Made by a program: the position numbers and the translations under genes. The notes below the pieces were generated by a model that made no database searches, was not told the origin of the DNA, and saw only the letters and a list, made by a program, of their open reading frames with translations. Positions 1 to 12,463 of a stretch of 64,000 nucleotides of DNA are shown here, one piece after another. Numbering within the stretch: the stretch's first letter is position 1; every line of letters starts with the position of its first letter. Source of the DNA: Macrolepiota albuminosa (Eukaryota > Basidiomycota > Agaricomycetes > Agaricales > Agaricaceae); NCBI GenBank assembly GCA_027475525.1, contig JAMWFC010000062.1:248001-312000 (forward strand). Direction: 5' to 3'.

Positions 1-2543
1 CACGATAGGCAGATACGCCTGTCAATGACCGGTTTTGTGTAACGCATTTCAAAGGACGAGGGTGCGTTTAACGACATATTTCCTCAAGATGCGAGGGAAA
101 AGATGACAGAAACATGTTTGTGGACGCGTATAAGAGGCCAGACATATGATGAGCATGAGGTTGTCATAGAGCAGGCTGAGGGAAAGAACTGTGGAGGTTC
201 AATTCCAGGATGATCGAAGGGGCGTTGTTGAAAATCGAGCAAGGAGGCTAGACTTTATAGACAGCAGATTTGTGGGCGCTTATAGACTCTGCTCTGTCCT
301 TCAAGACAATAGAAGACAAAAGCAGACTGTCATGTAAACTTAATGGAAACTGAAAGAACAAATCGGAGCTGGCACGACACTAATATCATCGCGTGATAAC
401 GTCAGTAACCGTCGGATGGACACACTCAACAAATGGAGGACACTGACTATTGTATTCGACCCTGATTTGAACGTCAAGTAGGTCCATAAACAACATGATT
501 TTGGTGTGTATTGTAGAAACAAAAACAACAAGAGTTCACATCTCAATTTGAAAGCGTTACTTGTATCTTGAGCGGGCTGTGGGTGTATCATGGCCGTTTG
601 ACTAGTTACCGTTTAACTCCCTGAAAATCCTCGAAAGAAAGAAAATCTCATTACCTTGTTGCCGCAAAGCGATGTCTATGGATTATGAATTTGACGCTCA
701 TTCCTGATGGGTGACTCTCAATGAGGGAAGAGATAAGATCGAGATAGGATCAACTCATATGATTGGCGGAAAGATATCTCTGGTTCAACCTTCCCCGGGC
801 CTTTCTGTTTTCCCATTCTTCGAGTTAATTGCAAGCAGCTTTCTATGAAACTGTTGATTTCAAAATCGCTGTTTATGGTGATTCATGAAACCTCCGACAG
901 CCATTTTTTGTTTTCATCCTTTACTTTTTTCACTCCACATGTCGCGCCTGTTCCAAAACGGAGGAAAATTTTGAATCTCAAGGTTTATAGGATCGTGCAA
1001 CGTTACGAAAGGAGGATTCTGCTGCCACTTTGAAACTCTTTTGAACTTTTTGAGCCATCTGGTTTGTTACCTTTCTTAGCGACCGAAGTTGTGAAGCATC
1101 GCATATGAAATGGCTTCAGAATCATCTAAAATGACCGTCAACCTTCCTCTATCGAATTTGATCTCATAGCGGCTCTGAACTCGTATGGACTGACAAGCGC
1201 AAACCCTTGCTAACTGCGACTGCGCCTCACTACTAGGGATCCTGCACCGTGGACTTTGACTGATACCGAATTCTATCTGCATTATCTGAGCTCGAAGATA
1301 CTGGTTGAGTTTGTTTGCGTCGTTCTTGTTCAACTCTACGTGGTCATATGGCTTGTGTTCTGCGTTGAAAATACTCGATGAAAGAGTGTGGAAATGATTG
1401 GGTGGAACACCAAGATTGATTCACCCCTGTCGTCCTTAAACATGAGCCCGCGTGGGAAAGGGAGAAAAGGAAGCATGGTGTTTATACTTCGTCGCCTCGT
1501 CTGGAGATTATGCCACGAATACCATGCTGTGGACAGAACATACAACGATATACTGGGGATCGTCTTATGTGGCAGTTGTGGCAGTTGATGTTCCTTTTTG
1601 AGGTTCCGTGTTTTGTTGGTTTCAAGGGGGTGGGGATCGTCTTATGTGGCAGTTGTGGCAGTTGATGTTCCTTTTTGAGGTTCCGTGTTTTGTTGGTTTC
1701 AAGGGGGTGCTTCTGTATGAAGAAGTGTTTCTCATACTTCCAGTACGTCTATTTTTGATTCTTTTGAGCATCAAAGGACTGGTTCTATCTGCATCATTCC
1801 ATTGATGAAATGTAGAGATGATGTTTGACCTGCCGGAGTCTCCGGTTATTAGCAGGCGTGTCGTCATCTCGGGAGCGATGTACCATGATCTAGACAAACT
1901 GTAGAATCAAACATTTCATTTTGATCTCTATGCTCATACTTTTTCCACGTTTGAAGCAAGCTGAACACCGCACCATATAAAGGCAATGGAATTTTGCTAG
2001 AGGTTCGACTCCGGGAAACGATGGCCGCATCCGAAAGAGGTGTGGTTTCACTGGGTATGGATGATGATGGAGTATTGTAAGACGTCGAAGAGAATCTGGA
2101 TTCCTTTGCTTAGGCTGGGAAAAGCAAGTGATGATCTTTCTTGACCTGAGGGCACATGAAAATCTCCTTGAGGCTCGCTGACAGACAATGAGAGTATCTA
2201 GACACATATCGTGCTTTATGCGCACTAAATTAAACATTAAATATCTCGCATTCCGCGAGTTTTGCTTGTACATATAACTATGTTAACCGACGAGAGACCT
2301 TCCCAAAAAGTATCAGCATGTACCGTATTCCTTTAAAGCCAGTTCTAAACATCCATCTTGACCTCTATGCAAGGTGCCCCAAGGTTTTTCTTTCCTGTAG
2401 ATCCCTGTTGATCAGAAAGTTGGGATGTGTCACAGGGGATGCTTACTCTAAGTCTATTCTGAAGAAGGGGAGTTGATATTCAAATATTGATACAAGTTCC
2501 GCGGATGCGTATCCGACAATCTATGTGTATACACAAAAGATGA
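1..2543. other. no supported gene
   Basis: Only short unsupported reading frames occur on both strands; none shows a recognisable motif, a good codon pattern or splice-linked continuation. The only clear structure is the 77-bp direct duplication at 1554. A region around 2004 resembles a tRNA B box but does not fold as a T arm. Confidence 0.6.
1554..1707. repeat. 77-bp direct duplication 1 (probable assembly artefact)
   Basis: Two abutting copies, the second starting at 1631. They lie in noncoding sequence and no substitution between copies is visible. Confidence 0.9.
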
Positions 2544-3051
2544 TCAGCGATCTAAGCCCACATGAGTGTCTGAGAAGCTACGAACAGCTTTCTGATACGG
2601 CTCTATAAAGTGTTCAAGCGACCCAACGAATGCCTTAACACCGGCGGCTTGTTCTTCCAACCTTGGTAAAGGCACGTTAATTGGTCGCCCTGGCCGGACC
2701 CTACTGGTCCATTTTTCTCCCTCTTGCACTAACCTATAAGCTATATCAGTCCTACACCTTCGTGCGGGGATACGTATCATCGTTGACCCACCTCCTATAC
2801 TCTCCAAGTTCTTCCTTGGTCAGGTGCCTCTGATATTTGCTGAACAAAGCTAGATATTCTTCCAGAGTCTGAAGCTTGACACAGGACGTCACCATCTCGT
2901 GGTAAGCCATACGGGTCCTGTGTTTCATCGAGGTCTGTCTCCATGCCTCAAGGTAGTTCCCGATAGCCACCACACTGAATAACACCAAAGCAGAGACTTC
3001 GACTACTGGCATGATGGATTGCCACGTCGCGCGAGAGAAGTCGAAACACAA
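2544..3051 (-). CDS. hypothetical small membrane protein, two exons
   Basis: Two overlapping minus-strand frames join cleanly if a 40-nt intron (2773 down to 2734, GTATCC...TATAG, with a CTGAT branch-like motif) is removed. Exons are 3051-2774 and 2733-2544, together 468 nt, giving 155 residues. Residues about 15-33 (MPVVEVSALVLFSVVAIGN) form one likely transmembrane helix near the N-terminus; the rest is hydrophilic and mostly helical (YLALFSKYQRHLTKEELGEY). I recognise no family. The intron is short even for a basidiomycete, so the model rests on phase continuity alone. The start is the first Met of the open frame. Confidence 0.5.
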
Positions 3052-3632
3052 TTCACTGCCAAGTCATACATACTCTGGGCTTTATATGGACTTGGATGGG
3101 CAGAGATATAGCCACAATGAAATTGTGACTGAGCAATAGCACAGTATTCTTATCAAAAACTCTGGTTTCTTCCGAGTCTGTGCCTTTGATCATCCAAACC
3201 CTTTTGGAATGTAAAGTGGATGCCCTAGGTGGATCATAATTGCGAAGCTTGTTGCCAACTTTTGTGCACAGCCATTTTCACAGCTTGTCACGTGATGCAC
3301 TGGGTGATTTACCCAGTGCAGTGTCGATCCATCGGGAGGTCTACCGTACTCTTCAGGTCAAAAATACCCAATGGCTAGTGGAAGCAGTCAAAAGAGAATT
3401 CCCTGCGCGAAAGATCTGTGATTTGTAACTGGCGGACCACGCGCGATAATAAGTCTGCTGAAAACCCCGCGTCGTCCATTTAACCATCGCCAACAGTTGC
3501 GGGTGAATTAACAACCAGACAGACATCTATTATCACAACACTGTGTCCATAAATATATGAAACTCCATTAAAATACAGTTCCTTGAAAAATGTCAATATG
3601 CGCTATTCCGCCCCTCCGCGAAAGAAAATTCG
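3052..3632. other. intergenic, nothing recognised
   Basis: Lies between the 5' end of the small membrane protein gene and the 3' end of CE4 deacetylase A. Short frames here have no motif. Near 3255-3425 there is an open frame of about 60 codons that I cannot support as a gene. Confidence 0.5.
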
Positions 3633-5087
3633 TCAACAACTCCACGAGCCCTGTTGAATGTTTAGCGTAAGCGTCAGAAATGGTCAGAAGGAACCATACG
3701 TCGTCAATTTCTGGTTCGCCAACAGTTTTGTATGCAGGCATGCCAAGGCATTCGGCGAGGGTAACAAGGTCGTATCCGGCAGCTTGGAGAGTGTCGATCG
3801 CGTGTGGGAGCACGACGTGGCTATATTTACGGGACAAATTATAAATACCAGGAATGATTAAACAACGGCTGAGAAGAAGACATACGCAGTGTCCTCTGAT
3901 GATGCCGAATTATCGCGTTTAATATGGAATGCAAAACTCACGATGCGTTAGGTGAGTGACTGACCGTATACTTCGTGGTGGAGTGCGAGAATGGTATCAG
4001 GGTGCTCTCGTACAAGCTTGTCATACAAGCGTATACTCTCCTTTGCGCTTTTCCCGATGGAGTCGCCCGAGCTATGTGTACAAGATTACTAAGACACCCC
4101 AAGGGGGCGTCGGTCCAAGAAAGTCTAGGACGTACTCGAAATCCCAATTGACAAGGGTTTGTCCTCGTTGATGTGCAACCTCGCGAACCATCTCATTATA
4201 TTCACCATAGGCTGTTGATCATATGATTATGCACCACAACACAAGATTAAAAGCCATGAAAACATACGTGGACGCACAAAGGCTGGAGAGGCGCCCGTTA
4301 GCCTCGTCAAAGCCTCTGTCCAAAAACATTACTCCAATCGGATTAATTCCATCACACGAGAACTCACGTTCGACCCGCCCAAACTCGTCATGGACTAAAC
4401 ACGCGGAGAGTTAGCTTTGAGTCTATTTTGACGTGAAGATGATCGAGTATATGTACGTTTATCCAACGACAGACTAGGCAGATGGGCATGGCTCCACGTG
4501 TGTGAAGCGACCTGATGGCCTTGGCTGTACGCATACTTGACCTGTTTCATTGCGCTCTCATCGTAGATGCAATCCCCTGTTTGACCCCTTCGTCATCCGA
4601 CTCGCTGGGATAAGGAACTTGGTCGCCTACAGTTATCACCGTCTGTATTAACGGTATGGCTTCAGCGATCGGACAAGCCAAGCCAAGCCAGGCAAGGCAA
4701 GGCAAGGCAAGGCAAGGCAAGGCAAAGCTAACTTACTAAAGAAGAACGTGCCCTTGGCATCAGCAGCAATTAGAGTTTTGCTAATGTTGTACCTGTAGAT
4801 TATCATCAGGTCATGCCACCCTAAGCTTTTCTCCCTCTACGTAATACGTTAAAAAAACCCCGATACTCACAAGTACTTCCACGGCCCGTCATCCTTTTAG
4901 TTATCTCGAAACTGAGAAAAACTAGATCGTCGTTATCGATAAGCGTGATCGTACTTACAAAGGTGAGAGCGACGGTGTTTGGGACGATGCAGCTCGTGAC
5001 GACTTGTGCGAGAGCGTGTTTGTGACGGACTGCTGTGGCTGAGGCGAAGCTAGCGAAAAAGAGCGTGAGCAGCGACGGCGCGAACAT
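3633..5087 (-). CDS. secreted polysaccharide (chitin) deacetylase, CE4 family, copy A
   Basis: CE4 enzymes remove N- or O-acetyl groups from polysaccharides such as chitin with a metal-dependent NodB fold, outside the cell or in the wall. The start at 5087 gives a signal peptide (MFAPSLLTLFFASFASATA). Motifs in order are ALTF|DDGP split by an intron, TFFF, NGNN-like and CIYDE, the metal-binding SHTWSH, RPPYG, WDF|DSGDS, and LALHHE in place of the usual LNHE. The C-terminus is SWSC-stop at 3633. I can follow splice sites for exon 1 (5087-4959), a 23-nt exon (4893-4871), exon 3 (4792-4737), a 10-nt exon near 3890 and a last intron ending before the SWSC codons. Exon sizes match copy B at 18.6 kb. 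No frame break is seen. About 250 residues are expected. Confidence 0.85.
4675..4727. repeat. pentanucleotide microsatellite (GGCAA)n in an intron of CE4 copy A
   Basis: Runs of GGCAA, preceded by related AGCCA units, sit in the intron after the TFFF exon, just inside the donor GTAAGT (4736-4731 on the minus strand). It does not touch coding sequence. Confidence 0.85.
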
Positions 5088-5370
5088 TTCGTAAAGGAAT
5101 CAGGGGATAGGATAGGGGAACAACAAACAGGGGGGGTGGGTGTGAAAAGAGAGGGGGAAAAAAAGGGGGGGGGGGGCGATTGCAAAGTCTTGCATGGACG
5201 CTCTTATAACGAGGGGGGAAGGAAACCCCTCCAAGATCCGTTTAACTGATCGCGGTTTGGATATCAAGCAGGCAGGGCATTCTTCATGGAAAAATGCATT
5301 GATAACACCTCGGTCGATATCATGCAACATGTATCAGCTGTTAACGAGATTCGGTGAGGGAAATCGTTGA

Positions 5371-5524
5371 AGCCTAAAGTAAAGCATTTGCAACATGTGG
5401 GCTCGAACAGGGCGGGTTCGAGGGAAGGCTCGAAGCAGGTTGGGGGTAGCCTAAAGTAAAGCATTTGCAACATGTGGGCTCGAACAGGGCGGGTTCGAGG
5501 GAAGGCTCGAAGCAGGTTGGGGGT
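5371..5524. repeat. 77-bp direct duplication 2 (probable assembly artefact)
   Basis: The second copy begins at 5448. Copies look identical and lie upstream of CE4 A. Confidence 0.9.
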
Positions 5525-6354
5525 TTCTGACGTTCTGTTCACTGCACTGTGGTCACTGCGCCGGGGAGCTAGCCATATATCGCAAGTCCTCCGGAAGTAC
5601 TTGTAAGAACCCAGGCAGTCAGTATTCAGGAGGCCATTCTAACTAGTACTTCGAGTTTCTAGACATGATGAGGTTATCAGAAGAGTAAGTTATGACACTT
5701 TGAATGAGCGATTTGAACCATGCTAGTGTTCAATATCAATGACTGTGCCGAACAGTGTTTGTGGGGGTGCGCGGCCGAACAGAGGGACACATAACGGATG
5801 GATGGATGGATTGACAACCGCGCCGCCTCCATCCATCATTTCTTCGCATGGCTCGGCCCTGAACGAGTCTCCCATCAACCCCCGGGCGCTTCCAAAGGTA
5901 GCAGCTGAGCAAGGTCGCGTGAGAGGTCCCAAACATATCTGAAACCACTTCGAAATCGAATACACATGTACATGGACTCTGGGTTGGTGTTCTGGGCGGA
6001 AAGAAACCAGTTCTATCGTCTATTTTCCAATCCAACGAAAGCGGAGTATAAACGTATAAACGCATAAGCCCAACCAGGCCCAACCGTTCTTCCCCTCACT
6101 GTCACTGATGGAACTGGAAACGTTCCGCGTCGGCAGTCAGAGATGGTTCCGTATATGGCGGTATAGAAAATATGCGCTTGGGCCCCCCAATCCACGTCCA
6201 CGGGTTCGACCGGCCGCGGACTCACTCTTGAGAGAAAAAGAGAACAAGGGGCACACGCGCCCATGCTTCTTTCGTCGCTTTATTTCCCAGGCCCTAAGAC
6301 ATGCTTTGGTGGGCGTTGAACGTTGGAATGTTGAAGCTTGAAGCTTGAAGTGGT

Positions 6355-6508
6355 GAAGCTCTTTGAACTTCTTGTCATACCTTCCCGAAGAGAAGACAAA
6401 GTGAGTGACAGACCATACATACATACATACAGAAGCTCTTTGAACTTCTTGTCATACCTTCCCGAAGAGAAGACAAAGTGAGTGACAGACCATACATACA
6501 TACATACA
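6355..6508. repeat. 77-bp direct duplication 3 (probable assembly artefact)
   Basis: The second copy begins at 6432. It ends in a CATA microsatellite, a place where a de Bruijn assembler would tend to break. Confidence 0.9.
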
Positions 6509-7447
6509 TATTTATGACTTTCGGCCCGTGCGATCACTGTTCCGTTCCGAGTGTTTTTTCGGGTATGTATGTGTGATCAATCAATCGATCACTGATGTCA
6601 AATAGGCACACGCAACCCGCGTCGATTTATCTGTAATACGTCTGGCTCGTCGAGACGATTTTGCCGGTAAAGGTACTGAGTTTACCGTGGAGAAAGGTGG
6701 AGACCGGGAATGCTGGAATGCTGACTGACAAAAAGACTTGTTAAAGTTATTTGGTAACAAGCGGTGTAGTTTAAACTATGTAAATCATGTAATTTTGAAC
6801 CAATTGCACCACCTCTCGAGCGCACCTCTGACAGATGGCATGGTTGCTTGTACGAGTAGGTTACGGATACACAAGTCCCTCGTAAGTGACTATGGATAGA
6901 TCAGGTACTTGTCGTCGAAGAGGACTTGTACTAGTCGCCAGGACAACTCAGTCACCTGTGGCTGGGTGCAAACAAAAGAGTAGTATGGCCTTGTGAAACC
7001 TGTACTTGTTGAAGTATGATGGTTACATTTGTTTGGAACAGCGATAGCAGCGTTACTTGTACGATTTTGACTGGCCGAAACAAGTGCTCCGTGATTGTAG
7101 TAGTCCATGGTGACAGAATATGTATACTCACAGACACGCCACGATACTGTAGCACTGTGTACTGTGGATTACCGATTTCTCTGCACATACACCGCGGTAG
7201 GCCGATTTCTTCTCGTTCAGTATTTACGTACGTTCGTTCGTGATATTCTTCACCATCTCAGCATCGCAAGGGGACAGTGCCTTGTTCACACACAAGTTCC
7301 GATGCTCCCAGGTTGGCCGTGTTCGCCGGCTTGACAACAGACACAAGTCAGGGAGACGCACGGTTCTCATAAAACAACATAGAAACCCGACTACCTGAAT
7401 TTCCAACATTACGTATGACATCGGCGTACATGTAACCTACCCTGTGT

Positions 7448-7601
7448 CCTGTACGAAAGAAGCCCCTGAACCTGTCAACCCTTTCGTACCTGGAAAATTG
7501 TCGCGCGCCCATTCGCTGATTGCTCCTGTACGAAAGAAGCCCCTGAACCTGTCAACCCTTTCGTACCTGGAAAATTGTCGCGCGCCCATTCGCTGATTGC
7601 T
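7448..7601. repeat. 77-bp direct duplication 4 (probable assembly artefact)
   Basis: The second copy begins at 7525, in noncoding sequence. Confidence 0.9.
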
Positions 7602-8434
7602 CGAAAATTTCGGCCAGGGAGAGTGTGAAAGAGAATGATAGAGGTAAGTGTTGATTTGATGGAAGACGTGCCGCGACTTGCCGCTGCGGGCTGTACGCGA
7701 ATTCAGTCGGCCAGTGATGTGATATTGAGGGAATACTTGTACTCGTTTTCACGGGACATGAGACAGCACTAGGCCTGACGTATGATTTTACGGGAGAAAG
7801 AGCGACCATGAGGCTTGAATCCGCGGGGGTACGCGAGCATGTCGCTAGGCCGCGCCATCTTTGTCAAACGGCATAAAATAATACTTACGTCACTCTGGCA
7901 GGACGGAATCACATCGGCACGAATCCTTGAAAAAATTACTTAATATTGCTGGCATGACTGCTAGGAGACACGCACGTGTCGGAACTGAGTGGGTCGGGGA
8001 CGGGCAATGTAAGTAAGAGAGGCAGGAAAGTAGTGCGACATGCCCTGGGCCTGGTTACCCCATATTTGTTTGACAAGGTTAAAATTAATGGCCACCAGGC
8101 GGGGCATGCGGGGAAGAGGACGATACACGTTATGATACACGCTTGAATGGTGGGACTGAGAGACAATGGAGAAGACTGGAGGGCCGGGCGTCATCTGACG
8201 GAGCCAGCGTGCATCGTGACCGGCAAAGGAGGGCCCCGTGATAAGTGATGCGGGTCCAGTGCGGACGGCCCGGTCTTCTGTCCAACAAGATCGATTATTT
8301 TTCCCAACCCTCTTTTTTCGCCAGCTTCTTTCTTCTTCTCGCCTATTTCTTGCGCCCTCGTCATCGTTCTCCACGACGAGGCCACCTGCTTCTCGACCCC
8401 CGAGGTCCGTGCGGTCTCTCTCTGACCAACGTCT

Positions 8435-11400
8435 ATGGCCCCCTCCTTCGAGTTTCCTGCCCCCGTGCTCTGCGTAGCCACAGACGTCGTTCGCCAGCTC
8501 GAGGGCGGCGACGCACTAACCGGTCTCTGGACATGTAAGTCTTTGTCGATGCCCGGTATCCTTGCCGAGTGCTTCGCTTACGCTTGTATCTTCTTCCAGT
8601 ATTCACCAAATGCAAGGCTAGTCTCGAAGACGGCCACAGTGCCGAGTGCTTCGCTTACGCTTGTATCTTCTTCCAGTATTCACCAAATGCAAGGCTAGTC
8701 TCGAAGACGGCCACAGACTCGAGAACATCTCCTGGCGACTCTGGCATCGTGAACTTGCAGCGACCACCCCCAGACCCGGCCGTGTTTCCGATTCGGAACA
8801 CAGCGGGGATGGCAATCAAATGCTCGATGCTAAAACTGCCATTGGTTACGAACAGGGGGGTAATTTTCCGAAGACGGAACATCTTCCAAGTACCCATGTC
8901 CCGCTGCCCCCGTATCCGATTCATTGTAAGTCGTTCTGTCAGTTAATTCTTGCCTTTTGACTTCCTTGCGCATATTCGTCGTTACACTCTCGCTCTTACC
9001 CCAACCCCGCATTAGCCTTTTGAATCACTGTAACCATCTATAACTTGTACTGATTTCTACTCAATTTGCCGTAGCATCTGTACCGCGTGCCCATCTTCAG
9101 TCACCCATGGTCACAACAGCTGGTTCCCTTACTCGTTGTAACGGCAACAGCTTTGGCAAAATCATCATCGACATGCTTCCCAATCCACTGCCATCAGCTA
9201 CACCGCATCCTTGCAAAGACCCAGCACAGACTGGATCGCCCTTGACATCTTCCGTATCACCTCAATCTTCCGCGCCTGCACCGACAGCCGACACACACTC
9301 TCTTCCAATACACTGTCATCTCCCTACTCCTGCTGCTTATGAACACTACCTGATGCCGCCGTCGACCGTGCCAGCTCAAACCTCACCTGAAGCTGACCCC
9401 CTCTTCCAAGTCCAAGTCCAAGTCCAAGTCGATCCCGCTCCTCCAAGCAACCCACCCCCACCGCTTCCCCAGCTCATCATCGTACATCCCACGCCCGGAC
9501 CGACTCCCCACCCCACGCCGCCGGCTTCACCGATTCTCGCATTCGGTGCCTCTTCGGGTACCTCCAAAGCAATCGATGCACCTTTCCCGGTGGCGGCGGC
9601 GGCGGCGGCGGAGCAGCTCGCATCTCCGAAGTTTACGTTGCACGCTGATACCAGCACGACGTCGTCGTCATCAGATTCCTCATCGACTTCGGGCCGAACC
9701 ACCACGCTTTCGCTGTCGGCCACGACGATCTCGGTTAATTCAGAGGCTGTCGCCGCACCGCAGACCAAACATGCCGCTAGCGCCGCTGTCGCTGTCAGTC
9801 TGGCGAATGGGAGCCGGGCCTCGTCGATTCATGTCGTTGCGCCACCGCCACTTTCAGGCACGACCACCACTGTTCTGACGAAACCGACGCCGACGCCGAC
9901 ACCCGCTGCGTCGGTGGTGAAGAAGGCCCACAGCAGTCCTCCAGTTCCGGCTGCAGATGCCGAACACTCACGTGCCCGGCCAAGGGCATCCGGGTCCCTA
10001 CGCCAGGCGAGCAGTGCGAGCAGCGTGGTGGGCAGCTCCAAAGGCGGCGACGAGCGGAGCAAAAGCAAGAGCCGGAGCCGGAGTCGTGGGCGCGCCGACG
10101 GGCCGGGGCGCGCGGGGCTCATGATGACTGCCGCCGGGGGCAAACGGGGCGGAGCCGGAGTCGTGGGCGCGCCGACGGGCCGGGGCGCGCGGGGCTCATG
10201 ATGACTGCCGCCGGGGGCAAACGGGGCCGGCGACGGCGGCGGCGGCGGGCGGCGGCGCACAGCGCGGGCGTGCGGTTGGCCTCCGGAAGAGTGTGTCGGG
10301 CAAGGGAGGAGGCTCGATGGGACGCACTGTTGTGCGGGATAAGAAGCCTACGTTTAATATTGGCTCGAATTCGGATGGTGGTTCGAAGAGTGTGGGGAGT
10401 GGGTCGAGTGTGTCGAATACGGTTAATGTGGATGTGGATGTGGATGGGGCGCGGCGCGAGGAGGAGGGGAAGATGGGGAAGACGAAGACGAGTGTGGGCG
10501 CGCCGCAGAGGCAGCAGTCGGCGTCCAAGTTGATGCCGCCGCCGTTGAGACATTTGTTGCCGGATCCTGCGACGGTGTTGCCTTCGAGGCAGCAGCAGCC
10601 GAGACGGACTATTGTACTTGCGACGAGTGATTCGGATGACGATTACGAGACGGAGAGTGATGTTACGGAGAGCGACTCTGAGCATGGTGGTGATGGAGCA
10701 CAGAGGGTGGAGGTCGAGGAAGAGGGTGATAATGCTGATTGGTCGAGCGAGGATCTGAGCAATGATGATGTGGAGTTTGTGCGGCGTGGAGGAGGTACAC
10801 AGCCGCGGTCGGGCGGCCACGACAAGAAGGGACACGTCCAACCACAGCATAGAAGCAACAGTACCGCAAATATCCCCTCTACTCATCACAATCACAATCA
10901 CAATCACAATCACAATCACGCGAATAGCAATAGCACGATTAACAACAATCGACAGCGTGGTGCTGCCCATCCTCATCACCTCTCGCGTGCGCAGCAATCT
11001 CGCAGGAACCACGCTGCCAACGCACAGTACGTCGTTGAACAAGCTGCTCTCGAGGCTGAACGGATACGAGACATGTTCGCCAAGAAACCAGTACCGAGCT
11101 CCGAGGACCTCGTGAAGCAGCGCACGAACAGTGTGGGGTTGCTGACACAGCTTATGCATCCAGATCCAGAAATATTCCCACCGAGCCATCCGTATCACCG
11201 TGGCCACAGCTCAGGGGACGTCAAGGGCACCCCCCGGGGGCTCGGGCTGCTCGGCGGGGGCTTGGAGATGACGAGGGCGAACTCCAACGCGAACGCGAAT
11301 GCGAATGTGAAGGTGAATGGAAACGAGGTTGGCGCGAGAGCTGCTGCTGCTGCTGCTGTTGCTGCGGTTGGCCAAGGGCAAGCTGGCGCTCGCGGTAAGA

Positions 11401-12347
11401 AACCCGGTGTGCAGCCGCCGCAGCGGAGGGCGAGTGCGGGCCCGGTGCCGGGGATCAACTTGCGCAAGAGCGCGGTCGCGACGCCTGTTGCTTCGCAGGT
11501 GCAGGTCGGGAGTGTGTCGAGCGTGTCGCGTGAGCCGGGCGAGGAAAGTGCGAGGGCGGACGACGGTGAGAAGAGCAGGAGGAGAGGCGGGGTGAATGGG
11601 GTGTATAGGCCCAAGGGGCGCCCGGCGGATCAGGAGATGGAGGATACGGAGAGCGAGGGGGAGAATGGGGATGCTGCGAATGAGATTTTGGTCTCGAAGA
11701 GCGTGGCGCAGGAGAAGCTGAAGGCGCTTGCCGCGCGTAAGGGTATTGTGCTCAATCAGCGTAGGGAGGAGGAGGAGGAGGAGGAGGGTGGGGATCCGAT
11801 GCCGAGTTGGGCGAGAGAGTCTGCGCTTGAGGCAAAGGGACGACGACGGACGAGTTCTAATCACCCTAGTCATGGTGATGCGCCAATGTCACGGCAACAG
11901 CAACAGTCGCAAGTGCCGGTACCGACACCGACACCTATACCCCTTGGCCACCCGTATAACCTTCCGCCAGCTGCTCCCCCCTCGACACCACGTACGACAC
12001 GTCGCCTCATGCTGCAGACGGAGATGTCGGAGAGCTTGCGGCGGAATTTGCTCTGGGAGCGACAAGTGAGCAAGGTGAATCTTGTGGTCAGGAGATCGTC
12101 AAGTGGAAGTGGATCATCCAGGAACGGGACGGTCCTTGGTGCCGCGCCTTTGAGGCCCCTGACCGGGTTACCCAGTCTCGTGCAGCTCACAGCAAAGCAA
12201 CCGGGGTCGGGAACTGGCAGTGGCAGTAATACACCCTCTCGAGAAAGGGGAGCAGCATCGGAGGAACAGGACAGAGAGGAACGGAAGATGAGGGCCCTCG
12301 CAAGGACTCGTAGTTGGGCAAATGAATTCCATTATACCGGCTGGTAG
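8435..12347 (+). CDS. DUF1752 / areA GATA-like domain protein, putative nuclear regulator
   Basis: Exon 1 (8435-8534) and exon 2 (from 8677) join to read GLWTLFTKCKASLEDG followed by RLENISWRLWHRE. This is the conserved block of the fungal DUF1752 family (Pfam 'areA GATA-like'). Exon 2 ends at 8925 and exon 3 starts at 9075, both in phase. The rest is long, low-complexity and rich in Ser/Pro/Ala, with RS-like (KSKSRSRSRG), poly-Glu and His-Asn runs. The conserved C-terminal part reads LRRNLLWERQ and ends FHYTGW-stop at 12347, consistent with a DUF3295-type tail. The family is linked to transcriptional or phosphatase regulation; the role here is inferred. The gene is hit by duplications at 8563 and 10073. 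A further 1-nt frame change near 10230 in a GC-rich tract is not explained by removing 77 nt, so the exact protein is uncertain there. Confidence 0.8.
8563..8716. repeat. 77-bp direct duplication 5 in intron 1/exon 2 of the DUF1752 gene
   Basis: The second copy starts at 8640. It duplicates the acceptor and the first codons of exon 2. Only the second acceptor (exon from 8677) gives the conserved FTKCKASLEDGHRLENISW block, so the first copy is surplus. Confidence 0.9.
10073..10227. repeat. 77-bp direct duplication 6 in the DUF1752 gene
   Basis: The second copy starts at 10150. It introduces an early stop and a frame change inside the RS-like region. The flanking sequence is extremely GC-rich. 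Confidence 0.9.
10884..10919 (+). repeat. hexanucleotide (CACAAT)n coding His-Asn run
   Basis: The repeat is translated in frame as alternating His-Asn within the disordered middle of the DUF1752 protein. Other coding low-complexity tracts are poly-Ala near 9595-9611 and poly-Glu near 11766-11787. Confidence 0.8.
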
Positions 12348-12463
12348 CTCGTGTGTTCGGTGTGGTGGACAGATTGACCCCCACAGGTAGTTGGGCAAAT
12401 GAATTCCATTATACCGGCTGGTAGCTCGTGTGTTCGGTGTGGTGGACAGATTGACCCCCACAG
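12310..12463. repeat. 77-bp direct duplication 7 at the 3' end of the DUF1752 gene
   Basis: The second copy starts at 12387. The stop codon at 12345-12347 lies in the first copy, so only the 3' UTR is lengthened. Confidence 0.9.

Larger units (their letters stand above)
5088..8434. other. intergenic region with three 77-bp duplications
   Basis: This is the divergent upstream space between CE4 A (-) and the DUF1752 gene (+). A TTATAA-like motif (about 5196-5203, read on the minus strand) sits about 110 nt upstream of the CE4 A start and may be its TATA box. A poly-purine/poly-G tract lies at about 5125-5177 and a (CATA)n microsatellite around 6415-6508. No coding region is supported, although several frames of 70-115 codons exist. 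Confidence 0.55.

Noticed and set aside
2004..2014. GGTTCGACTCC, a perfect tRNA B-box match
   Set aside because: The bases on either side do not pair as a T stem, and no A box or acceptor stem is found at the right distance.
10884..10919. Regular repeat considered as a CRISPR-like array
   Set aside because: It is a hexanucleotide coding microsatellite without spacers in a eukaryotic gene.
10119..11207. 362-codon minus-strand frame opposite the DUF1752 gene
   Set aside because: Its composition mirrors the repetitive plus-strand coding sequence; it has no domain, while the plus strand carries conserved blocks.
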